From assembly GCA_016806645.1 (NCBI GenBank), contig JACSYO010002131.1, forward strand, positions 534,001 through 598,000: a stretch of 64,000 bases of DNA, given 5' to 3'. Both the position numbers and the translations under genes were made by a program. Source of the stretch: Ophiodon elongatus (Eukaryota; Chordata; Actinopteri; Perciformes; Hexagrammidae). Of the stretch, positions 12,244 to 23,714 are shown piece after piece (within the stretch, counting starts at the first letter, position 1; each line of letters opens with the position of its first letter). The notes under the pieces were generated by a model, which did not search any database, was not told where the DNA came from, and saw only the letters and a list, made by a program, of their open reading frames with translations.

Positions 12244-15207
12244 TTAAGCCTCGTCGACCTCTTTGCCCGCCACCCTGCTGCTCTGCTCCTTGCTCTTGCC
12301 TTTGAATGGCCTCCCCAGTTTGGTCGACAGCGTGTGCAGGACGAAGCTCTTGTCTGGTGAAGAGTCGCTGTGGCTCACACGGCCGCTACGGGAGAAGATG
12401 GAATTGCTCCGGCTCTCCGAGTTGGTGGCCTCGAAGAGCTTGGCCATGAAGCTGAGGCCGGCCTGGCGGATGTGCGAACTGCCGGCGAACACGTAGAGAA
12501 TGGGGTTGACAGCGCTGCTGAAGTAAGCAAAGGCTGTGACGTTGGGACGAGTTACACGGGCAGCATCGATCACTGATTGGCGGCCCTGCGACATACCCAC
12601 CACCTGGAGGATGGAGAGGGAGGTCAGAAGAAGGGAGGAAACAGCAAAACCAGCACAGACAAATAAAGGTCCCCAAAAAAAAAGAAAAACAGACCTGGTC
12701 AAAAACATTGAGGATGGTGAAATCAGCTCTTCTGAGACATACAGAGCCATGTCATTTGTTCTCTAAGAAGGAATACTGTTCTCACTCACAGTCAGTTCTA
12801 CTTTACCCCTTTAGTTCATTTAGTGTTTACCTACAGTCCATAAAAGTCGACATTTCCTGCAGCATGTTACACACCAAAAGCTTTGAAAAAAGGGGAGGAA
12901 ATGTCCCCTTTGAGTCGCTTGAAGACTTTTAATGTGAAATATCTGTGCAGGAAGTGTTGACTTTCACTGCATCATGACATTTACGGCAAAGTAGAACCAG
13001 CTGCAAATTAACAGTGAATGAGAACAGCATGTGTTGTAAGTCTATTTTGCATTCACATCAAACACCATCAACAGAAAGCAGAGTCTTAAAATATGATATT
13101 CATAAAACTTGAAAATTAGAGGAATTTGGGGGGTTTGAATAAAGGTCGGTGTTCCCTCTGCAGTTGAGTAAAAAGTTACACTATTTGAAAATTTAGAGTG
13201 GATGAAGATTTTTTATTATTGACAAATCAAGTAAGCAGCACTGAAATTATGGAAAGTAGTTTGGCTGACTGATGGGTGATAATTCGTGATTGAAGGTTTT
13301 GGCCGACCCATCTGATTATTTACCACAACACTTTGATAGTCACACTGTCCAAATTGGACATTTTAAAAGGGTTTTTGGTAGGTTTAAAGACAGTAATGTG
13401 TATCTGAATGTACCTGTCATAACTGTTCAGGGTTAACATGCATAACATGGGAAATCATTTTGTTAACTTTAGTGTTTTAATGTCCTGTTATTGAAGTCTT
13501 TTACCTCAAAAACACCACATTATCTGAATACTTCCAGGTGTTTGGCATTTAATCAATCTCTTTTTAACCCATGTAGGTCAAACTTCCATCAACAAAAAGC
13601 TCAACACAATCACCTCTATGATGTTGACGATGTGATAGGGCAGCCAGAATATTGCAAAGGCACAGATGATCAGCAGGATGAGGCGGCTGCCTTGTGCTCT
13701 GCGCTGGAACTTGGCGCTTTGCAGACGGCAGACGACGGAGGAGTAGCAGGTGATGATGAGGGAGAAAGGCAAAAGGCAGCCCATGATGGTCTCAAACAGG
13801 TACTGGAAGACCCCGTGGCCCATGCTGCCCAAGTGGTCCGGCACACAAATACTAAAAGTGATGTTGACACTTAGGAGGAAGAAACACACAAATAGAAAGT
13901 GAACGTGACAGTAGATGTACTGGCTACAGGCTGTGTTCAGTCAGATCTGTGACAAAGTATAATTATTAGTGAATTTGTTAGCCCTAACTTATGGCAGAAA
14001 TATAAGTATTTTTTTGCATTTTCAAAAATCTATGACAATTGAGAGACAAAGCTTCCAAATTAGTCTCACAATCAATTTTATGGAAGTTCTGAGCCCACAA
14101 GAAGAATCTTATCTCTAGATCTGAACGAATGTCAATGTTTTCTAGCTCAATGTCTATCCGTTTTGGTAGTTTGCATCCTTTTCATCAGCAAAACAGCCTC
14201 AATTGGATTTGACCTGGAAGTGAAGCGTAATCTTGTTAGACCACGTCTACATCCGGCTATTTCCCAGTTTGCATCTTCTAAAGTCTTTTTATATGCTAAT
14301 ATTCTATATATATATCCAGCAGCGTAAGAAAAAAGCCATATATTTATTCTTATAAATAATTGTATTAATGAATAAATCTATCTTTATTGTCTACTATAAT
14401 ATTGTTCAACTGTTGACTATTTTTACTTTTTATTTACTATTTATTATATTTAGTTTTTTCTGTTCTGATGCGTCTTTTTGTTGCCTCGTCCTCTTTTTCT
14501 GCTGGAACACTGCAAATATCTTCCCATCTATGAGCCAAAAATATCATAATTGTTGTTAGATATCGCCAAAGGACACCTACGTTAACACTAAAAATGACAG
14601 CTTTAACTCATAATAAAGAGAGGCAATAATTATAAACGTTTTTCTTTACTTTTTTTGACAGTTCCCCTCTCCTTTGCAGCAGCCATGAAAACCTCAACAC
14701 AACAGATCCAAAAAGGATATGTTCGTCTCACCTGCGGTAGAAAGGCATCGGCAGTGACAGGACAAACGCCATCATCCAGACCACCAGCAGCAGAATCAGC
14801 AGGGTGCGCTTGGTTCTCAATTTCTGCGACAGAAAGGGCCTCGTCACGGCCAGCCAGCGGTCCATGCTCATCAGGCAGATGAGGTAAATGGACACGTACA
14901 TGTTCACATTTGACAGGTAATGCACCAGCTTGCACGCTGCCGAGCCAAACTCCCACCGGCTTACAGCCAGAAAGCGCAGGAAAATGGGGGCGCCGAGCAG
15001 CACGAAGGCGTCCGCCAGAGCCAGATTCAGCACCAACACGCAGGTCACCGAGCGCTTCTTCACCCGGCAGTACACCGACCAAGCCACAAACAGGTTCCCA
15101 GGGAAGCCCAGCAGAAACGCCAGGGTGAGGATGCCGATGCCGATCTGGTTGGTGAGGGGCAGAGAAGAGGAGGGCGGCTGGGCGGAGGTGGTGATATTGG
15201 ATGCCAT
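12244..15207 (-). CDS. Leukotriene B4 receptor-like GPCR, tandem copy 3
   Basis: Third unit. Exons 14732-15207, 13614-13869 and 12244-12603 give 363 residues, six fewer than copies 1 and 2. The loss is at the exon 2 acceptor, where a clean 'tttcttcctcctaag' leads straight into codons for VNITFSICVP; copies 1 and 2 insert NLRIMR-type residues. A single change, RMRTK to KLRTK, is seen in the second intracellular loop, and KLRTK matches the human BLT1 motif as I remember it. DRW, FWLPYH and NPILY are intact. The untranslated region upstream of the ATG differs from the other units, which supports MASNITT as the true start. Predicted functional. Confidence 0.88.
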
Positions 15208-15469
15208 CAGGAAAGCCTCTGAAGAATCTGATAAATCAGAGTTTGGCTTCGACAAACTGTGAAACTGACAACCTTTCAACTCACAAAACAGTCAGGAAAC
15301 AGGATATGTTGTATTGAGGATTTTGAGGTGGCCATGTGTGTCAATGCTGCGAAATATTGCACAACATATTTTGTATTTCATTTGTGTTACTTTATCTCTG
15401 AACAACATTTTTGGTGGGTGGAAAGCAGGGTTGCCTGCAGACATCATCAGAGAGGTCAAAGATCATGAG

Positions 15470-17540
15470 TTGCTTCTTCGCAGATAGTAGGGTTTAAAAA
15501 TGTATTACTTTATTTTTCTTCTTTTGTGTTCTAAGTCCTCATCAAAACTTTCTGAAATGTTCAAATAAAAAGGTTGCCTCCTTTCTTAAAGCAGCCATCA
15601 CCTCGTTACATTTTCCCTAGTTGTCCAAATATATCTGAGAACGATAAGGTCTTATGAAGGAGCAAAACATATGTTGAATTCAATGTTTCATACTACATAA
15701 TGGCTAAGAAGCAGAGAAGACAGATAATCATTGTTTTACCATGTGATAACCACATGGTAACTTAACAAAGCACCATTCATTGAAAAATATGTACTTTTGC
15801 CTATTTTACCCACCGTATACCTTCTTAGGTGTGCTGAAAGACTGATTATATTCAATTTCTTGCATGTTGTGCATGTTTTTATTTATTTATTTTTTAAATT
15901 TTTTTGCTCAATCATTTTTTAAGTTCCAAGTTCTCATCAGAACTTGCTGAAATGTTCAAATAAAAAGATCCCATGTTTCTTAAACCAGCCAGCACCTCAT
16001 TACATTTTCTCTGGTTGTCCAAATAAACCCGAGAAATGTTATGAGCTTATGAAGGAGTACAATATACGTTGAATAAATCTGGTCAGTTCTTAAAACCTAT
16101 GTAATATTTCTGTTTTATACCCCATAATTAATAAGTGGAAAAGACTGAAGATCAATGTAAACTTTCCACACACGTTCCACAGAAAGCTGCAATTATTGTG
16201 TTTCGAAACGAAATATAGTTCACAAATAGTCTTGTTCATGAGTGTATGGAATATGAAATTTAGATTATTTTCATTTATACATTTTATGAAAAATTCAGGA
16301 ATCCTACTGCTGAAATTTCAATGTTTTTGTCAAACTCCGTGATCTCCAGATGAAACTTTGGAAATTAGACAAGTTTTTTTTTGTTTCAATAAAATAAATT
16401 TGCATACTGACCTTCAACTGCTGATCTCTTTTTTAAGGCGACAACAGTAACTATTGTTGACTCCCGGGCTTCTGTCTTTGCTTTGAGGACTGAGTGTGGA
16501 GATTAATACAAAAAAGTACAGATATTGAGTAAGAGGGTTCATGTTAGGGGAAACCCAGTGACTACAGGAAGCCAGATGACGCTCATTGGTTGCGACGTCG
16601 CCGTGGTTCCTCCTCCACATTTTGTTTTATTATTGCAGATCATTTCACTAAATACTACATGATATATTTATGGGAAATTGTTGACACTGCACCAAAAATA
16701 CAGCTTATTGGCACAGACATTTAGTATCGCTTTAAGGAAGAGAAAATTGTGAGAGCCACACAGTGTTGCAAAACTGATGTTATCATTTTCTGGAGGAGTG
16801 GAAATTAATCACACAGGAGATGAGGGTGAATAAGTGAGGGGGTGAATATTCATGGTAACTGTCAAGATCTTGTTGATACACGAATATTAAATCGTATCTG
16901 CATTGTCTGCTTGCTTGCACTAGACTTCAGATTTACAGCATATTCCTCTTTCGACACAACAAGAATTGTATCACAAACTTGGCATGTATCTCACATTCTG
17001 AGGAAGAAAATGATTCATTTTTTTTTTTCCGTATTTCATTTTTTTACTGAGCATGCTCACAGTGAAATATCAAAACACTACAGGTTTAGGATCTTCTCTT
17101 TAAAGCTGCACTAATCAATATTTTCAAATGACTATGTGTATTGTGCAAGGAGTCCCTCATTGTGACAAACCCACAGAGAATCACTCAGCGCTGCAGTTCC
17201 CATCAGCTCTACGCAGTCTTTTTTTATTCTATCAGCTCATTGTTTTGATTTTACGGCCCACAACTTTAATTTTTTGATTCCCTCTCACTGTTCTCATCGT
17301 TCCAGCCAAACAAGGCAACTGTTTTCAGCTAAAAAAAGGTCTCATAAGCACACTGTGCACTACTTGCCCGGCATCAAACGGCAGTCATAGTGAAGCATTT
17401 AGCAACTTAAGAGCCGTATATTTTTCTCAGGAGATTAAAACAGAGCTTAAAGGAGAGTGAATATTGGACTTACATTCATCAGGTGGCCTGAAACTAGACT
17501 CCAAATTAATTCTAATAATGCTCTGTGTTTGTTACCAACA
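15470..17540. other. Right end of array and spacer, no gene seen
   Basis: The third unit fades out near 16060. From there to the SINE I see AT-rich sequence with no exon-like reading frame flanked by splice sites. A minus-strand open stretch at 16414-16620 has no family resemblance. Confidence 0.5.
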
Positions 17541-17552
17541 CGTTCACCATAT
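17540..17552. repeat. SINE target-site duplication, left copy
   Basis: acgttcaccatat, identical to 17919-17931 on the other side of the SINE. Confidence 0.85.
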
Positions 17553-17918
17553 GCACGGAGGTGTAGTGGCTAGCACTGTCACCTCACAGCAAGAGGGGCC
17601 GGGGTTCGATCCACAATCCCGGGCGGTCCTTCTGTGTGGAGTTTGCACGTTCTCCCTGTGGCAGCGTGGGTTCCCTCATGGTTCTCCGGCTTCCTCCCAC
17701 AGTCCAAAGACATGCAGCTTAGGTTAATTGGAGACTCTAAAATTGCCCGTAGGTGTGAACGTCAGCGTGAATGGTTGTCTGTCTATATATGTGCCCTGTG
17801 TTAAACTGGTGACCTGTCCAGAATGTACCCAGCTTTTGCCCAATGTCAGCTGGGATCAGCTCCAGTGCCCCCCAACCCTTAATAGGATAAGCATGTTTGG
17901 ATAATGGAATGTAATGGA
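17553..17918 (+). mobile_element. Full-length tRNA-derived SINE with 13-bp target-site duplication
   Basis: The head has RNA polymerase III promoter boxes: box A-like 'gtgtagtggctagcactg' and box B 'ggttcgatcc'. The conserved teleost SINE body follows ('ctcccacagtccaaagacat', 'aattgcccgtaggtgtgaa', 'gtcagctgggatcagctcca') and then a degenerate GGATAATGGA tail. The 13-bp sequence acgttcaccatat flanks the element at 17540-17552 and 17919-17931 as a perfect target-site duplication. Orientation is plus, opposite to the genes. A recent, intact insertion. Confidence 0.88.
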
Positions 17919-17931
17919 ACGTTCACCATAT
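17919..17931. repeat. SINE target-site duplication, right copy
   Basis: acgttcaccatat, identical to 17540-17552. Confidence 0.85.
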
Positions 17932-18561
17932 CAACTTTATAAGGCCATGCTATGTCATTTTTGTGTTTACAGCTTGTTCCACTGCCCTCGTGTGGCCAAA
18001 AACTTGATTCATGCAGCTTTAAAACAGACCAACAGATGGAAGAGAGAAGCACGCATGGCGAACATATCAGTGTGAATATTATATAAACAAAGTCAAGTGC
18101 CTCCGTCGAACCCGAGCTCTCAATTTGTGCTCGTCACTGAGGTATAACAATTTTCTCATTCCGATGCTTTCGTCAGGCATTTTGACAAATAAAACATTGC
18201 ATTAACAAAATGGCATTGAAAAATCTTGCAAAAAAAGATTCATAAGGCACCACCTGGGTCCTGGATAATCCTCCACATTTCTTCCGTATGAAACAGTTCA
18301 GAGTAGAGCAAGGCTCATATCTCAGCAAATAAACAGCTGTGTTTTAAGCACCAACTCAAATGAATAATGCCAATTTAGGATGCATCAGGCTGACTGCTGT
18401 TCCAGGATCAGTATGTCTTTTCTTGATTGGCAGGAACCAGCTGCGCACGTTGAACCCAGATTAAGTTTTGGCGACTGGACGGCGATTTAAAGGCCTCAGT
18501 GGCTTATTTTTACCTCCAGGGGGAACAACACCAGCTTCCAGCCTGCACAATCTTTTCTCCT

Positions 18562-21500
18562 CTACTTACCATTCTTCACTGGTTTGGTATTAGAGTTTGA
18601 GTTGGTAACAGAGTCTGGATCTTTTTCCTTAAGCATGACGGCATCTACGTCTTTGTCTTTGTCGCGGCTGTTCTGGCTGTTCTGTCGGCTCTTCCTGGAG
18701 GCCGAGTCCAGCCCTGTGCCCTCGAACAAGCGGGCCATGAACGCCAGCCCTTCTCGCCGAATGTACGACTTTCCCGCGAAGAAGTAGAGCACTGGGTTGG
18801 CACAGCTGCTGATGAAGGCTATGGAAGAGGTGACAGCTCGGCTCTTGTGCCATATTGTATTCAGTCTGCCGGTGGAGAAGTGAAGAGAGCATTTCATTAG
18901 AGACAAGTGACTGACATTAAATTGTATCAGAATGTAGATGAAAGGACTATAGACTATATGCATAAAGTATCACTTGTAAAAGTAGCAATACCACAGTGTA
19001 GACATATTCTATTATGAGAAAGGCTAGTGGTTTCCACTTGCTCCCAGTATGCTAAGCTAAGCTAATCGCCTCCAGGCTTTTGCTCCATACTTAATGCACA
19101 AACCCAAGAGTGGTGTCAATCTTCATGTCTAACCCTCAAAAAGAAAAACTAATTTTCCAAAATGTTGCATTGCATCAAATTTCTTAATTTGACTCTAAAA
19201 CAACGCCCAGCTGTACACTATGCAGCGTATGATAACACTGAGTTGGTGTGTCTTTGACATTAGCTTTCCAAAATTAGAGGCATGGAAGTTGTTGTGTCAT
19301 CACTTACATTTCTTTTACTGGACCCTTTGGACACAAAGCCCATGTAACCTGAGGACAATGAAAAAAATGTATCAGTTAATAACTGTGAAAACTTGATGCT
19401 ATTAAACCTGGACACACGTTGAATACATTTAAAGACTGAAGAAGGATGTATGACATACTTGCACCATGTTGATGACGTGGTAGGGCAACCAAAAGAGGCA
19501 GAAGGTCAACACGATGGCCAGGATAAGCTTCTCGCTACGAATGCGACGGCGGAACTTGGTCTGTCGGATCCGCCGCAAGATGCAGATGTAGCTGACTACA
19601 ATGACCAAGTATGGAATCAAAAACCCCAACACGAGCTCCAGCATGTACTGGAGGACCACCTGTGCAGGGAAGATAAGATGAGACAATAAAATGTAATATT
19701 CTAACATTCTGCATTACAGTAAATTACATGCTGGCTACCCCAAAAAGGCAGCGAGAGGATAGTGTTTCGAAATCCAGAGACGCCAATGGGATTGAAGTCT
19801 TTTAAGATTGCAACAAGATAAATTGATTTAGGGAGTTTATTACAAGGATTTAAAATTTGCACATTTTTTGTTTGCTTCAGTTACAAGGATTTGGATGCTT
19901 TTCTCTGTTGCATGTAGAATCAGTTTTATTGAAGTCAACTTCTACGGAGTAGAAGTAGTACATACTACAATTTGTTGTCTTTCAGGAGATAACAGGTTCA
20001 TATTTTAGCCGAATTTCATGGCAAACAAATTCAATGCATCCACCTGACTATGCAAAAGTCAGAGCGAGTGATATAGATTTAAATATTGAGAAAAACACTG
20101 TTGACAAGTGGGAAAGGAGGTGGATGGCTCCAACAAACAGGACTTTCAACCACAAGACCAGAGTTTGACACCGTGTTGTGGTTTTGTTGTCTAAACCTAC
20201 CTGTACATAGTTATTTTAAGCCCAACCACGATGTTTTTCTTAACTTTGACCTAACTTTCGTTCTGTAATGTAATGTCGTCCCAAAAATAAGAAAACGGAC
20301 AATTCATATCCCTGTACACGAAACCAATAGATTGAGTGTTGTGACTATTTCACGAACTGCCATGAGACTGTGTTGCATATTTGGATGACCCCTAAAATAA
20401 TTATCCATTATTTAAAGAGTACTCCAATTTAGCTTTTTACCCCTATAACATTGTCAGTTAATGACAAAACTGCACTTAAAACTCATTTATTTAAATCTGC
20501 TTTTAACCTGTGATGCTAGTTATGTATGTTTGATTTCTTACTGCTATGTAATCTCTCTTGTTTATATTGTAATTTCCTTTATTGTATGTTATGTGCCTTT
20601 GAGTACCTTTTAAAGCGCTATACAAATAAAATGTATTATTATTATTGATAACAATGCCAAAACCTGGTATCTACAATGGTTATTAGCTTAGCTTAACAAA
20701 CAAAAAAGTGATATTATTTAATAGGACTTTTTATCTTTGACTCAGGAGGTTCCAGTCTTTATGCTAAGCTAGCCCAATCATCTCATGGGTCTAGCTTAAT
20801 ATTTAGCATAAAGACATGAGACTGTGGTATTGATCTTCTTCCTTTAACTCTAAAAAAAAAAGAGTATTTCCTGGTCCTTGAAATACCACCAGTTTAGGGT
20901 GTATCTGAAACCATTCCTTCGTCCTTGGTCGGACAACACTTCAGATGATCTTCATTCCAAACATTTCTATTATTCAACGAACACATTTAGAGGATTGTGC
21001 AGCCTCGGTTATTGATAATATAAAGATGATCGGGTATTTATTCACTCACATCGCTTGGTTTCTCATGGGTCGCTTCGCACACCAAGATATCCCCCTCCTT
21101 CCTCTGCTCTCTGAAGATTATAGCAGGAACGGAGGCGACCATCACCAGCACCCACAGCACTGCCAGCACACGCAACACAGTCTTGCGGCCGGTGATAATA
21201 TTGACGCGCTGCGGCCACAGCACTGCCACCATCCTGTAGATGCTCATGAGCATGATGAGCTGGATGGACGCGTACATGTTGACCAAACAAAGGTAGAAGA
21301 GGATCTTACACATCACATTCCCAATCACCCACCTCTTCAAAATCAGGTAGGTGATGAAGAACGGAGTGAGAGCCATCAGAGAGCCGTCGGCGATAGCTAG
21401 GTTGAGGATGAGGAGGGTGGTGACAGAATGCCTTCGGGCACGCGCCAGGACGCTCCAGATGATGAAGAGGTTGCCAGGGAAGCCCAAGAGAAAGACGAGG

Positions 21501-21598
21501 CTCAGGATGAGGGCACCCACCGTGGTGCCCATGCTGGTATTCACAATGCTCTCATTTGTAATATTAGAGGTCTTGTTCAAGGGGGGAGACTGGTCCAT
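18562..21598 (-). CDS. Diverged leukotriene B4 receptor-like GPCR (fourth family member)
   Basis: Four coding exons, 21050-21598, 19459-19659, 19308-19348 and 18562-18865 (phases 0, 0, 2), give 364 residues. The first exon has four N-glycosylation sites before TM1 (Asn8, 12, 15, 20), GFPGN, LNLAIAD and Cys97. The TM3 end reads MSIYRMVAV, so the DRY Asp is Tyr121. Exon 2 has FWLPYHVIN in TM6. A 41-nt microexon (VTWALCPKGPVKE) restores frame and loop length, placing NPVLY at 287-291 against 283 in the tandem copies. The helix 8 region, GLAFMARLFEGTGLDSAS, resembles BLT1. A 3' splice site at 21608 ('ctctttggcag') lies 9 nt before the ATG, so there is an upstream non-coding exon. The final codons overlap a donor-like GGTAAGTAG, so an alternative 3' exon cannot be excluded. 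Confidence 0.85.
20463..20642 (+). mobile_element. Retroposon 3' end with (ATT)n tail
   Basis: The block 'aaagcgctatacaaataaaa' followed by repeated ATT units is the standard 3' end of a teleost LINE or its SINE derivative. An inverted copy of the same family is at 25998-26112. Both contain the stretch 'aacctgtgatgctagttatgtatg'-like sequence. It lies in intron 1 of the fourth receptor gene. Confidence 0.65.
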
Positions 21599-21607
21599 GT
21601 TGGTTCC

Positions 21608-23540
21608 CTGCCAAAGAGAGAATGTTGGTGAATGTTTTTTAAGGTTTACCTCAGGACATTTATTTTTTAAAATTATAACAATATTAGGGATTGTTTTTAC
21701 TCTTGATTCTTAAAGAGACATGCTCCTGCCATATCGCTGTTGGGTTAAAAGGGTGCCTTTTAAAAATGAATAACCAATATGTGACAGTGTTTCCTGGGCA
21801 GTTTACCAAACAAGTTCCAAATTTATTACCTGACACTAACAAGCCAGATTACACAATTACGATTACTTTAACAAATTTGATTAGTCATATTTTGTGACTA
21901 ATAAAAAGTCTTACTTCTGAATCCGACTCTATGTCTTATCTGGCACAGGCCTCAGTTTGACAAGACAACTATGTATTTCTGAAGGAAAGCGTGGGAGTGT
22001 GGCGCAAGTGTAACAGGTTTTAACAGGGCTTCTTAATTCCTTAACAACGAGACTAGACATGAGTGGAGCATAATAGAAAGCATAGTAACTACCGTTAATG
22101 CAACTTCATCATGTTTGTCTCCAACACAGTTACATGCTGAAATCCAGTGAAAGCACTAAAAACTGCCAGGAACTGATCCTACAAACAAGTATTGTCCGGG
22201 TTTCCAAGGTCTGATATATATCTCCTTTGTGCCATAGAGCTTCATTGTTGTCCAAAACCTATTAAAAACACACCAATGAGCCACACTGTTGCACTATAGG
22301 CGACATGTTCCTTCAGCATAAACATGCACACTGCAGTTTATTTTGAGTGAATCCCACTAAAACCGTCCTGCTACTTAATATTCTGACTATCACAACAAAT
22401 GTGTATCCATCCACGGCTGAAAAGATTTTTACTCCTGTTTGAGTGAAGTTTCCTAAAAACTACAATGCCCCGCTGTTTGAGGAAATTAGTTGTTATTATT
22501 TAGAAAATTAAAGTACGTATACTATGTGAGACATTTTTGAAGAGTTATCACGTTAATAGATTTAAGTGGGCTTGGTTGTGGTCTTTTTATGGGATTTGTT
22601 AATACCAATAACAGCAAAAAAAAATTCACCAGTCTTATTCTTTAAGAAATTTATAAATTGGCAAATTAAAATATACCTATGAATAACTGGAAGCCAATAC
22701 AAAGCTTTAATAAGAGGAGTAATGTGCTCAGCTCAGAAATCGGAGTTAGCTCTCAGCAGTCAATCACTAGAGATACATTACATAAACTACACAGTTTATG
22801 CAATAGATAAATTGTATTTATCTTATAGTCTCCTGCCAGGCAACATAAGTATGGACTATAGCCATTTCACTTTACTGGAAAAAGAGCTTCAGATGTGACA
22901 TGTCATCACTTGTTCGACATATTTTGACTATTAGAGCACACAAGAGCACACCCTTTAGGCTGACACTCAAACTATGCAGAGTCAGTGTGTGTACACAATC
23001 AAATATTCACACCCACGTCTGCTAGCCAAACCTGTTGGATATTTCTTTGCAACTTGTGCAGTAATTATGGATTATTACAGAGTAAACCAGTGTTTAGTGG
23101 TCTGTGGTGGTAAGCGAGTGCACACCACTCATTTACATTACAGATACAAACACAGTCAAGATTGAATGATTGCGTCTTGACAACCAGCCCATTTGTTGAG
23201 TTTTGGTACTGCCCCTATATCCTACATGTGTATCACTTTTAAGGGGGCCTTAGGAACGGTGTTTTCTTTCATTAGTAAACCTTTTCTTTTCTGTCTGGTC
23301 TGTTTTTTACGTTGTTTTAGTTTTTTTGTTTGGTTTTACACTAAACAACATACTACCTAAAGTTAAAGTTGCTGTGAGGAACTTGTAACTGGTTATGGTC
23401 TGAAATTAATACCGATGCCTCTATTGTATGACCTTCATAAGTAAACAAGACCATCATGCGTCATTAAAGAAATGTTATTGATAATGCTTGTCATCGGTGC
23501 CATCGGGTTTGATTCTGCACAAAATCAGATGACATCATGC
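21608..23540. other. Upstream region of the fourth receptor gene, no coding sequence seen
   Basis: AT-rich, with no coding exon supported. It presumably holds the first intron of the fourth receptor gene, because an acceptor sits just before that gene's ATG. Confidence 0.4.
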
Positions 23541-23544
23541 TGGT

Positions 23545-23712
23545 TCACCAGGAATTCATCCGCTCAGACTCCAGCGGAGGAGGAGAGCTCAGCTGCTCTT
23601 CCTACACGTCCAGGAGCAGAGCTTCGCCTCGCTGCCCCCCGCCTCCTCCTCTACCCCGCCCGCCCGCCCCTCCCCACTGGAAGCCAACACCGACACTTCG
23701 CTGCTTGAAGCC
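23545..23712 (-). promoter_or_regulatory. GC-rich island, candidate promoter or 5' exon
   Basis: The only strongly GC-rich block for several kilobases. It contains tandem GC boxes on the minus strand (ggggcgggcgggcgggg). It sits about 2 kb upstream of the coding start of the fourth receptor gene, which needs an upstream non-coding exon. I infer that it is that gene's promoter or first exon. No TATA box is evident. It could instead belong to an unseen gene. Confidence 0.4.
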
Positions 23713-23714
23713 CA

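Larger units (their letters stand above)
684..16060. repeat. Tandem array of three ~5.3-kb receptor-bearing units
   Basis: Three direct repeats run about 684-6022, 6023-11292 and 11293-16060. Each begins at the shared block 'aaatgtttctatgcaatgat' and ends after a block reading 'ggttgtccaaataaacc'. Exons, introns and flanks all align closely between units. Differences are indels: unit 2 lacks about 70 bp seen at 1277-1350 of unit 1, and unit 3 lacks about 0.5 kb matching 4905-5408. Each unit holds one complete LTB4-receptor-like gene on the minus strand. The pattern fits recent unequal crossing-over. Confidence 0.9.
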
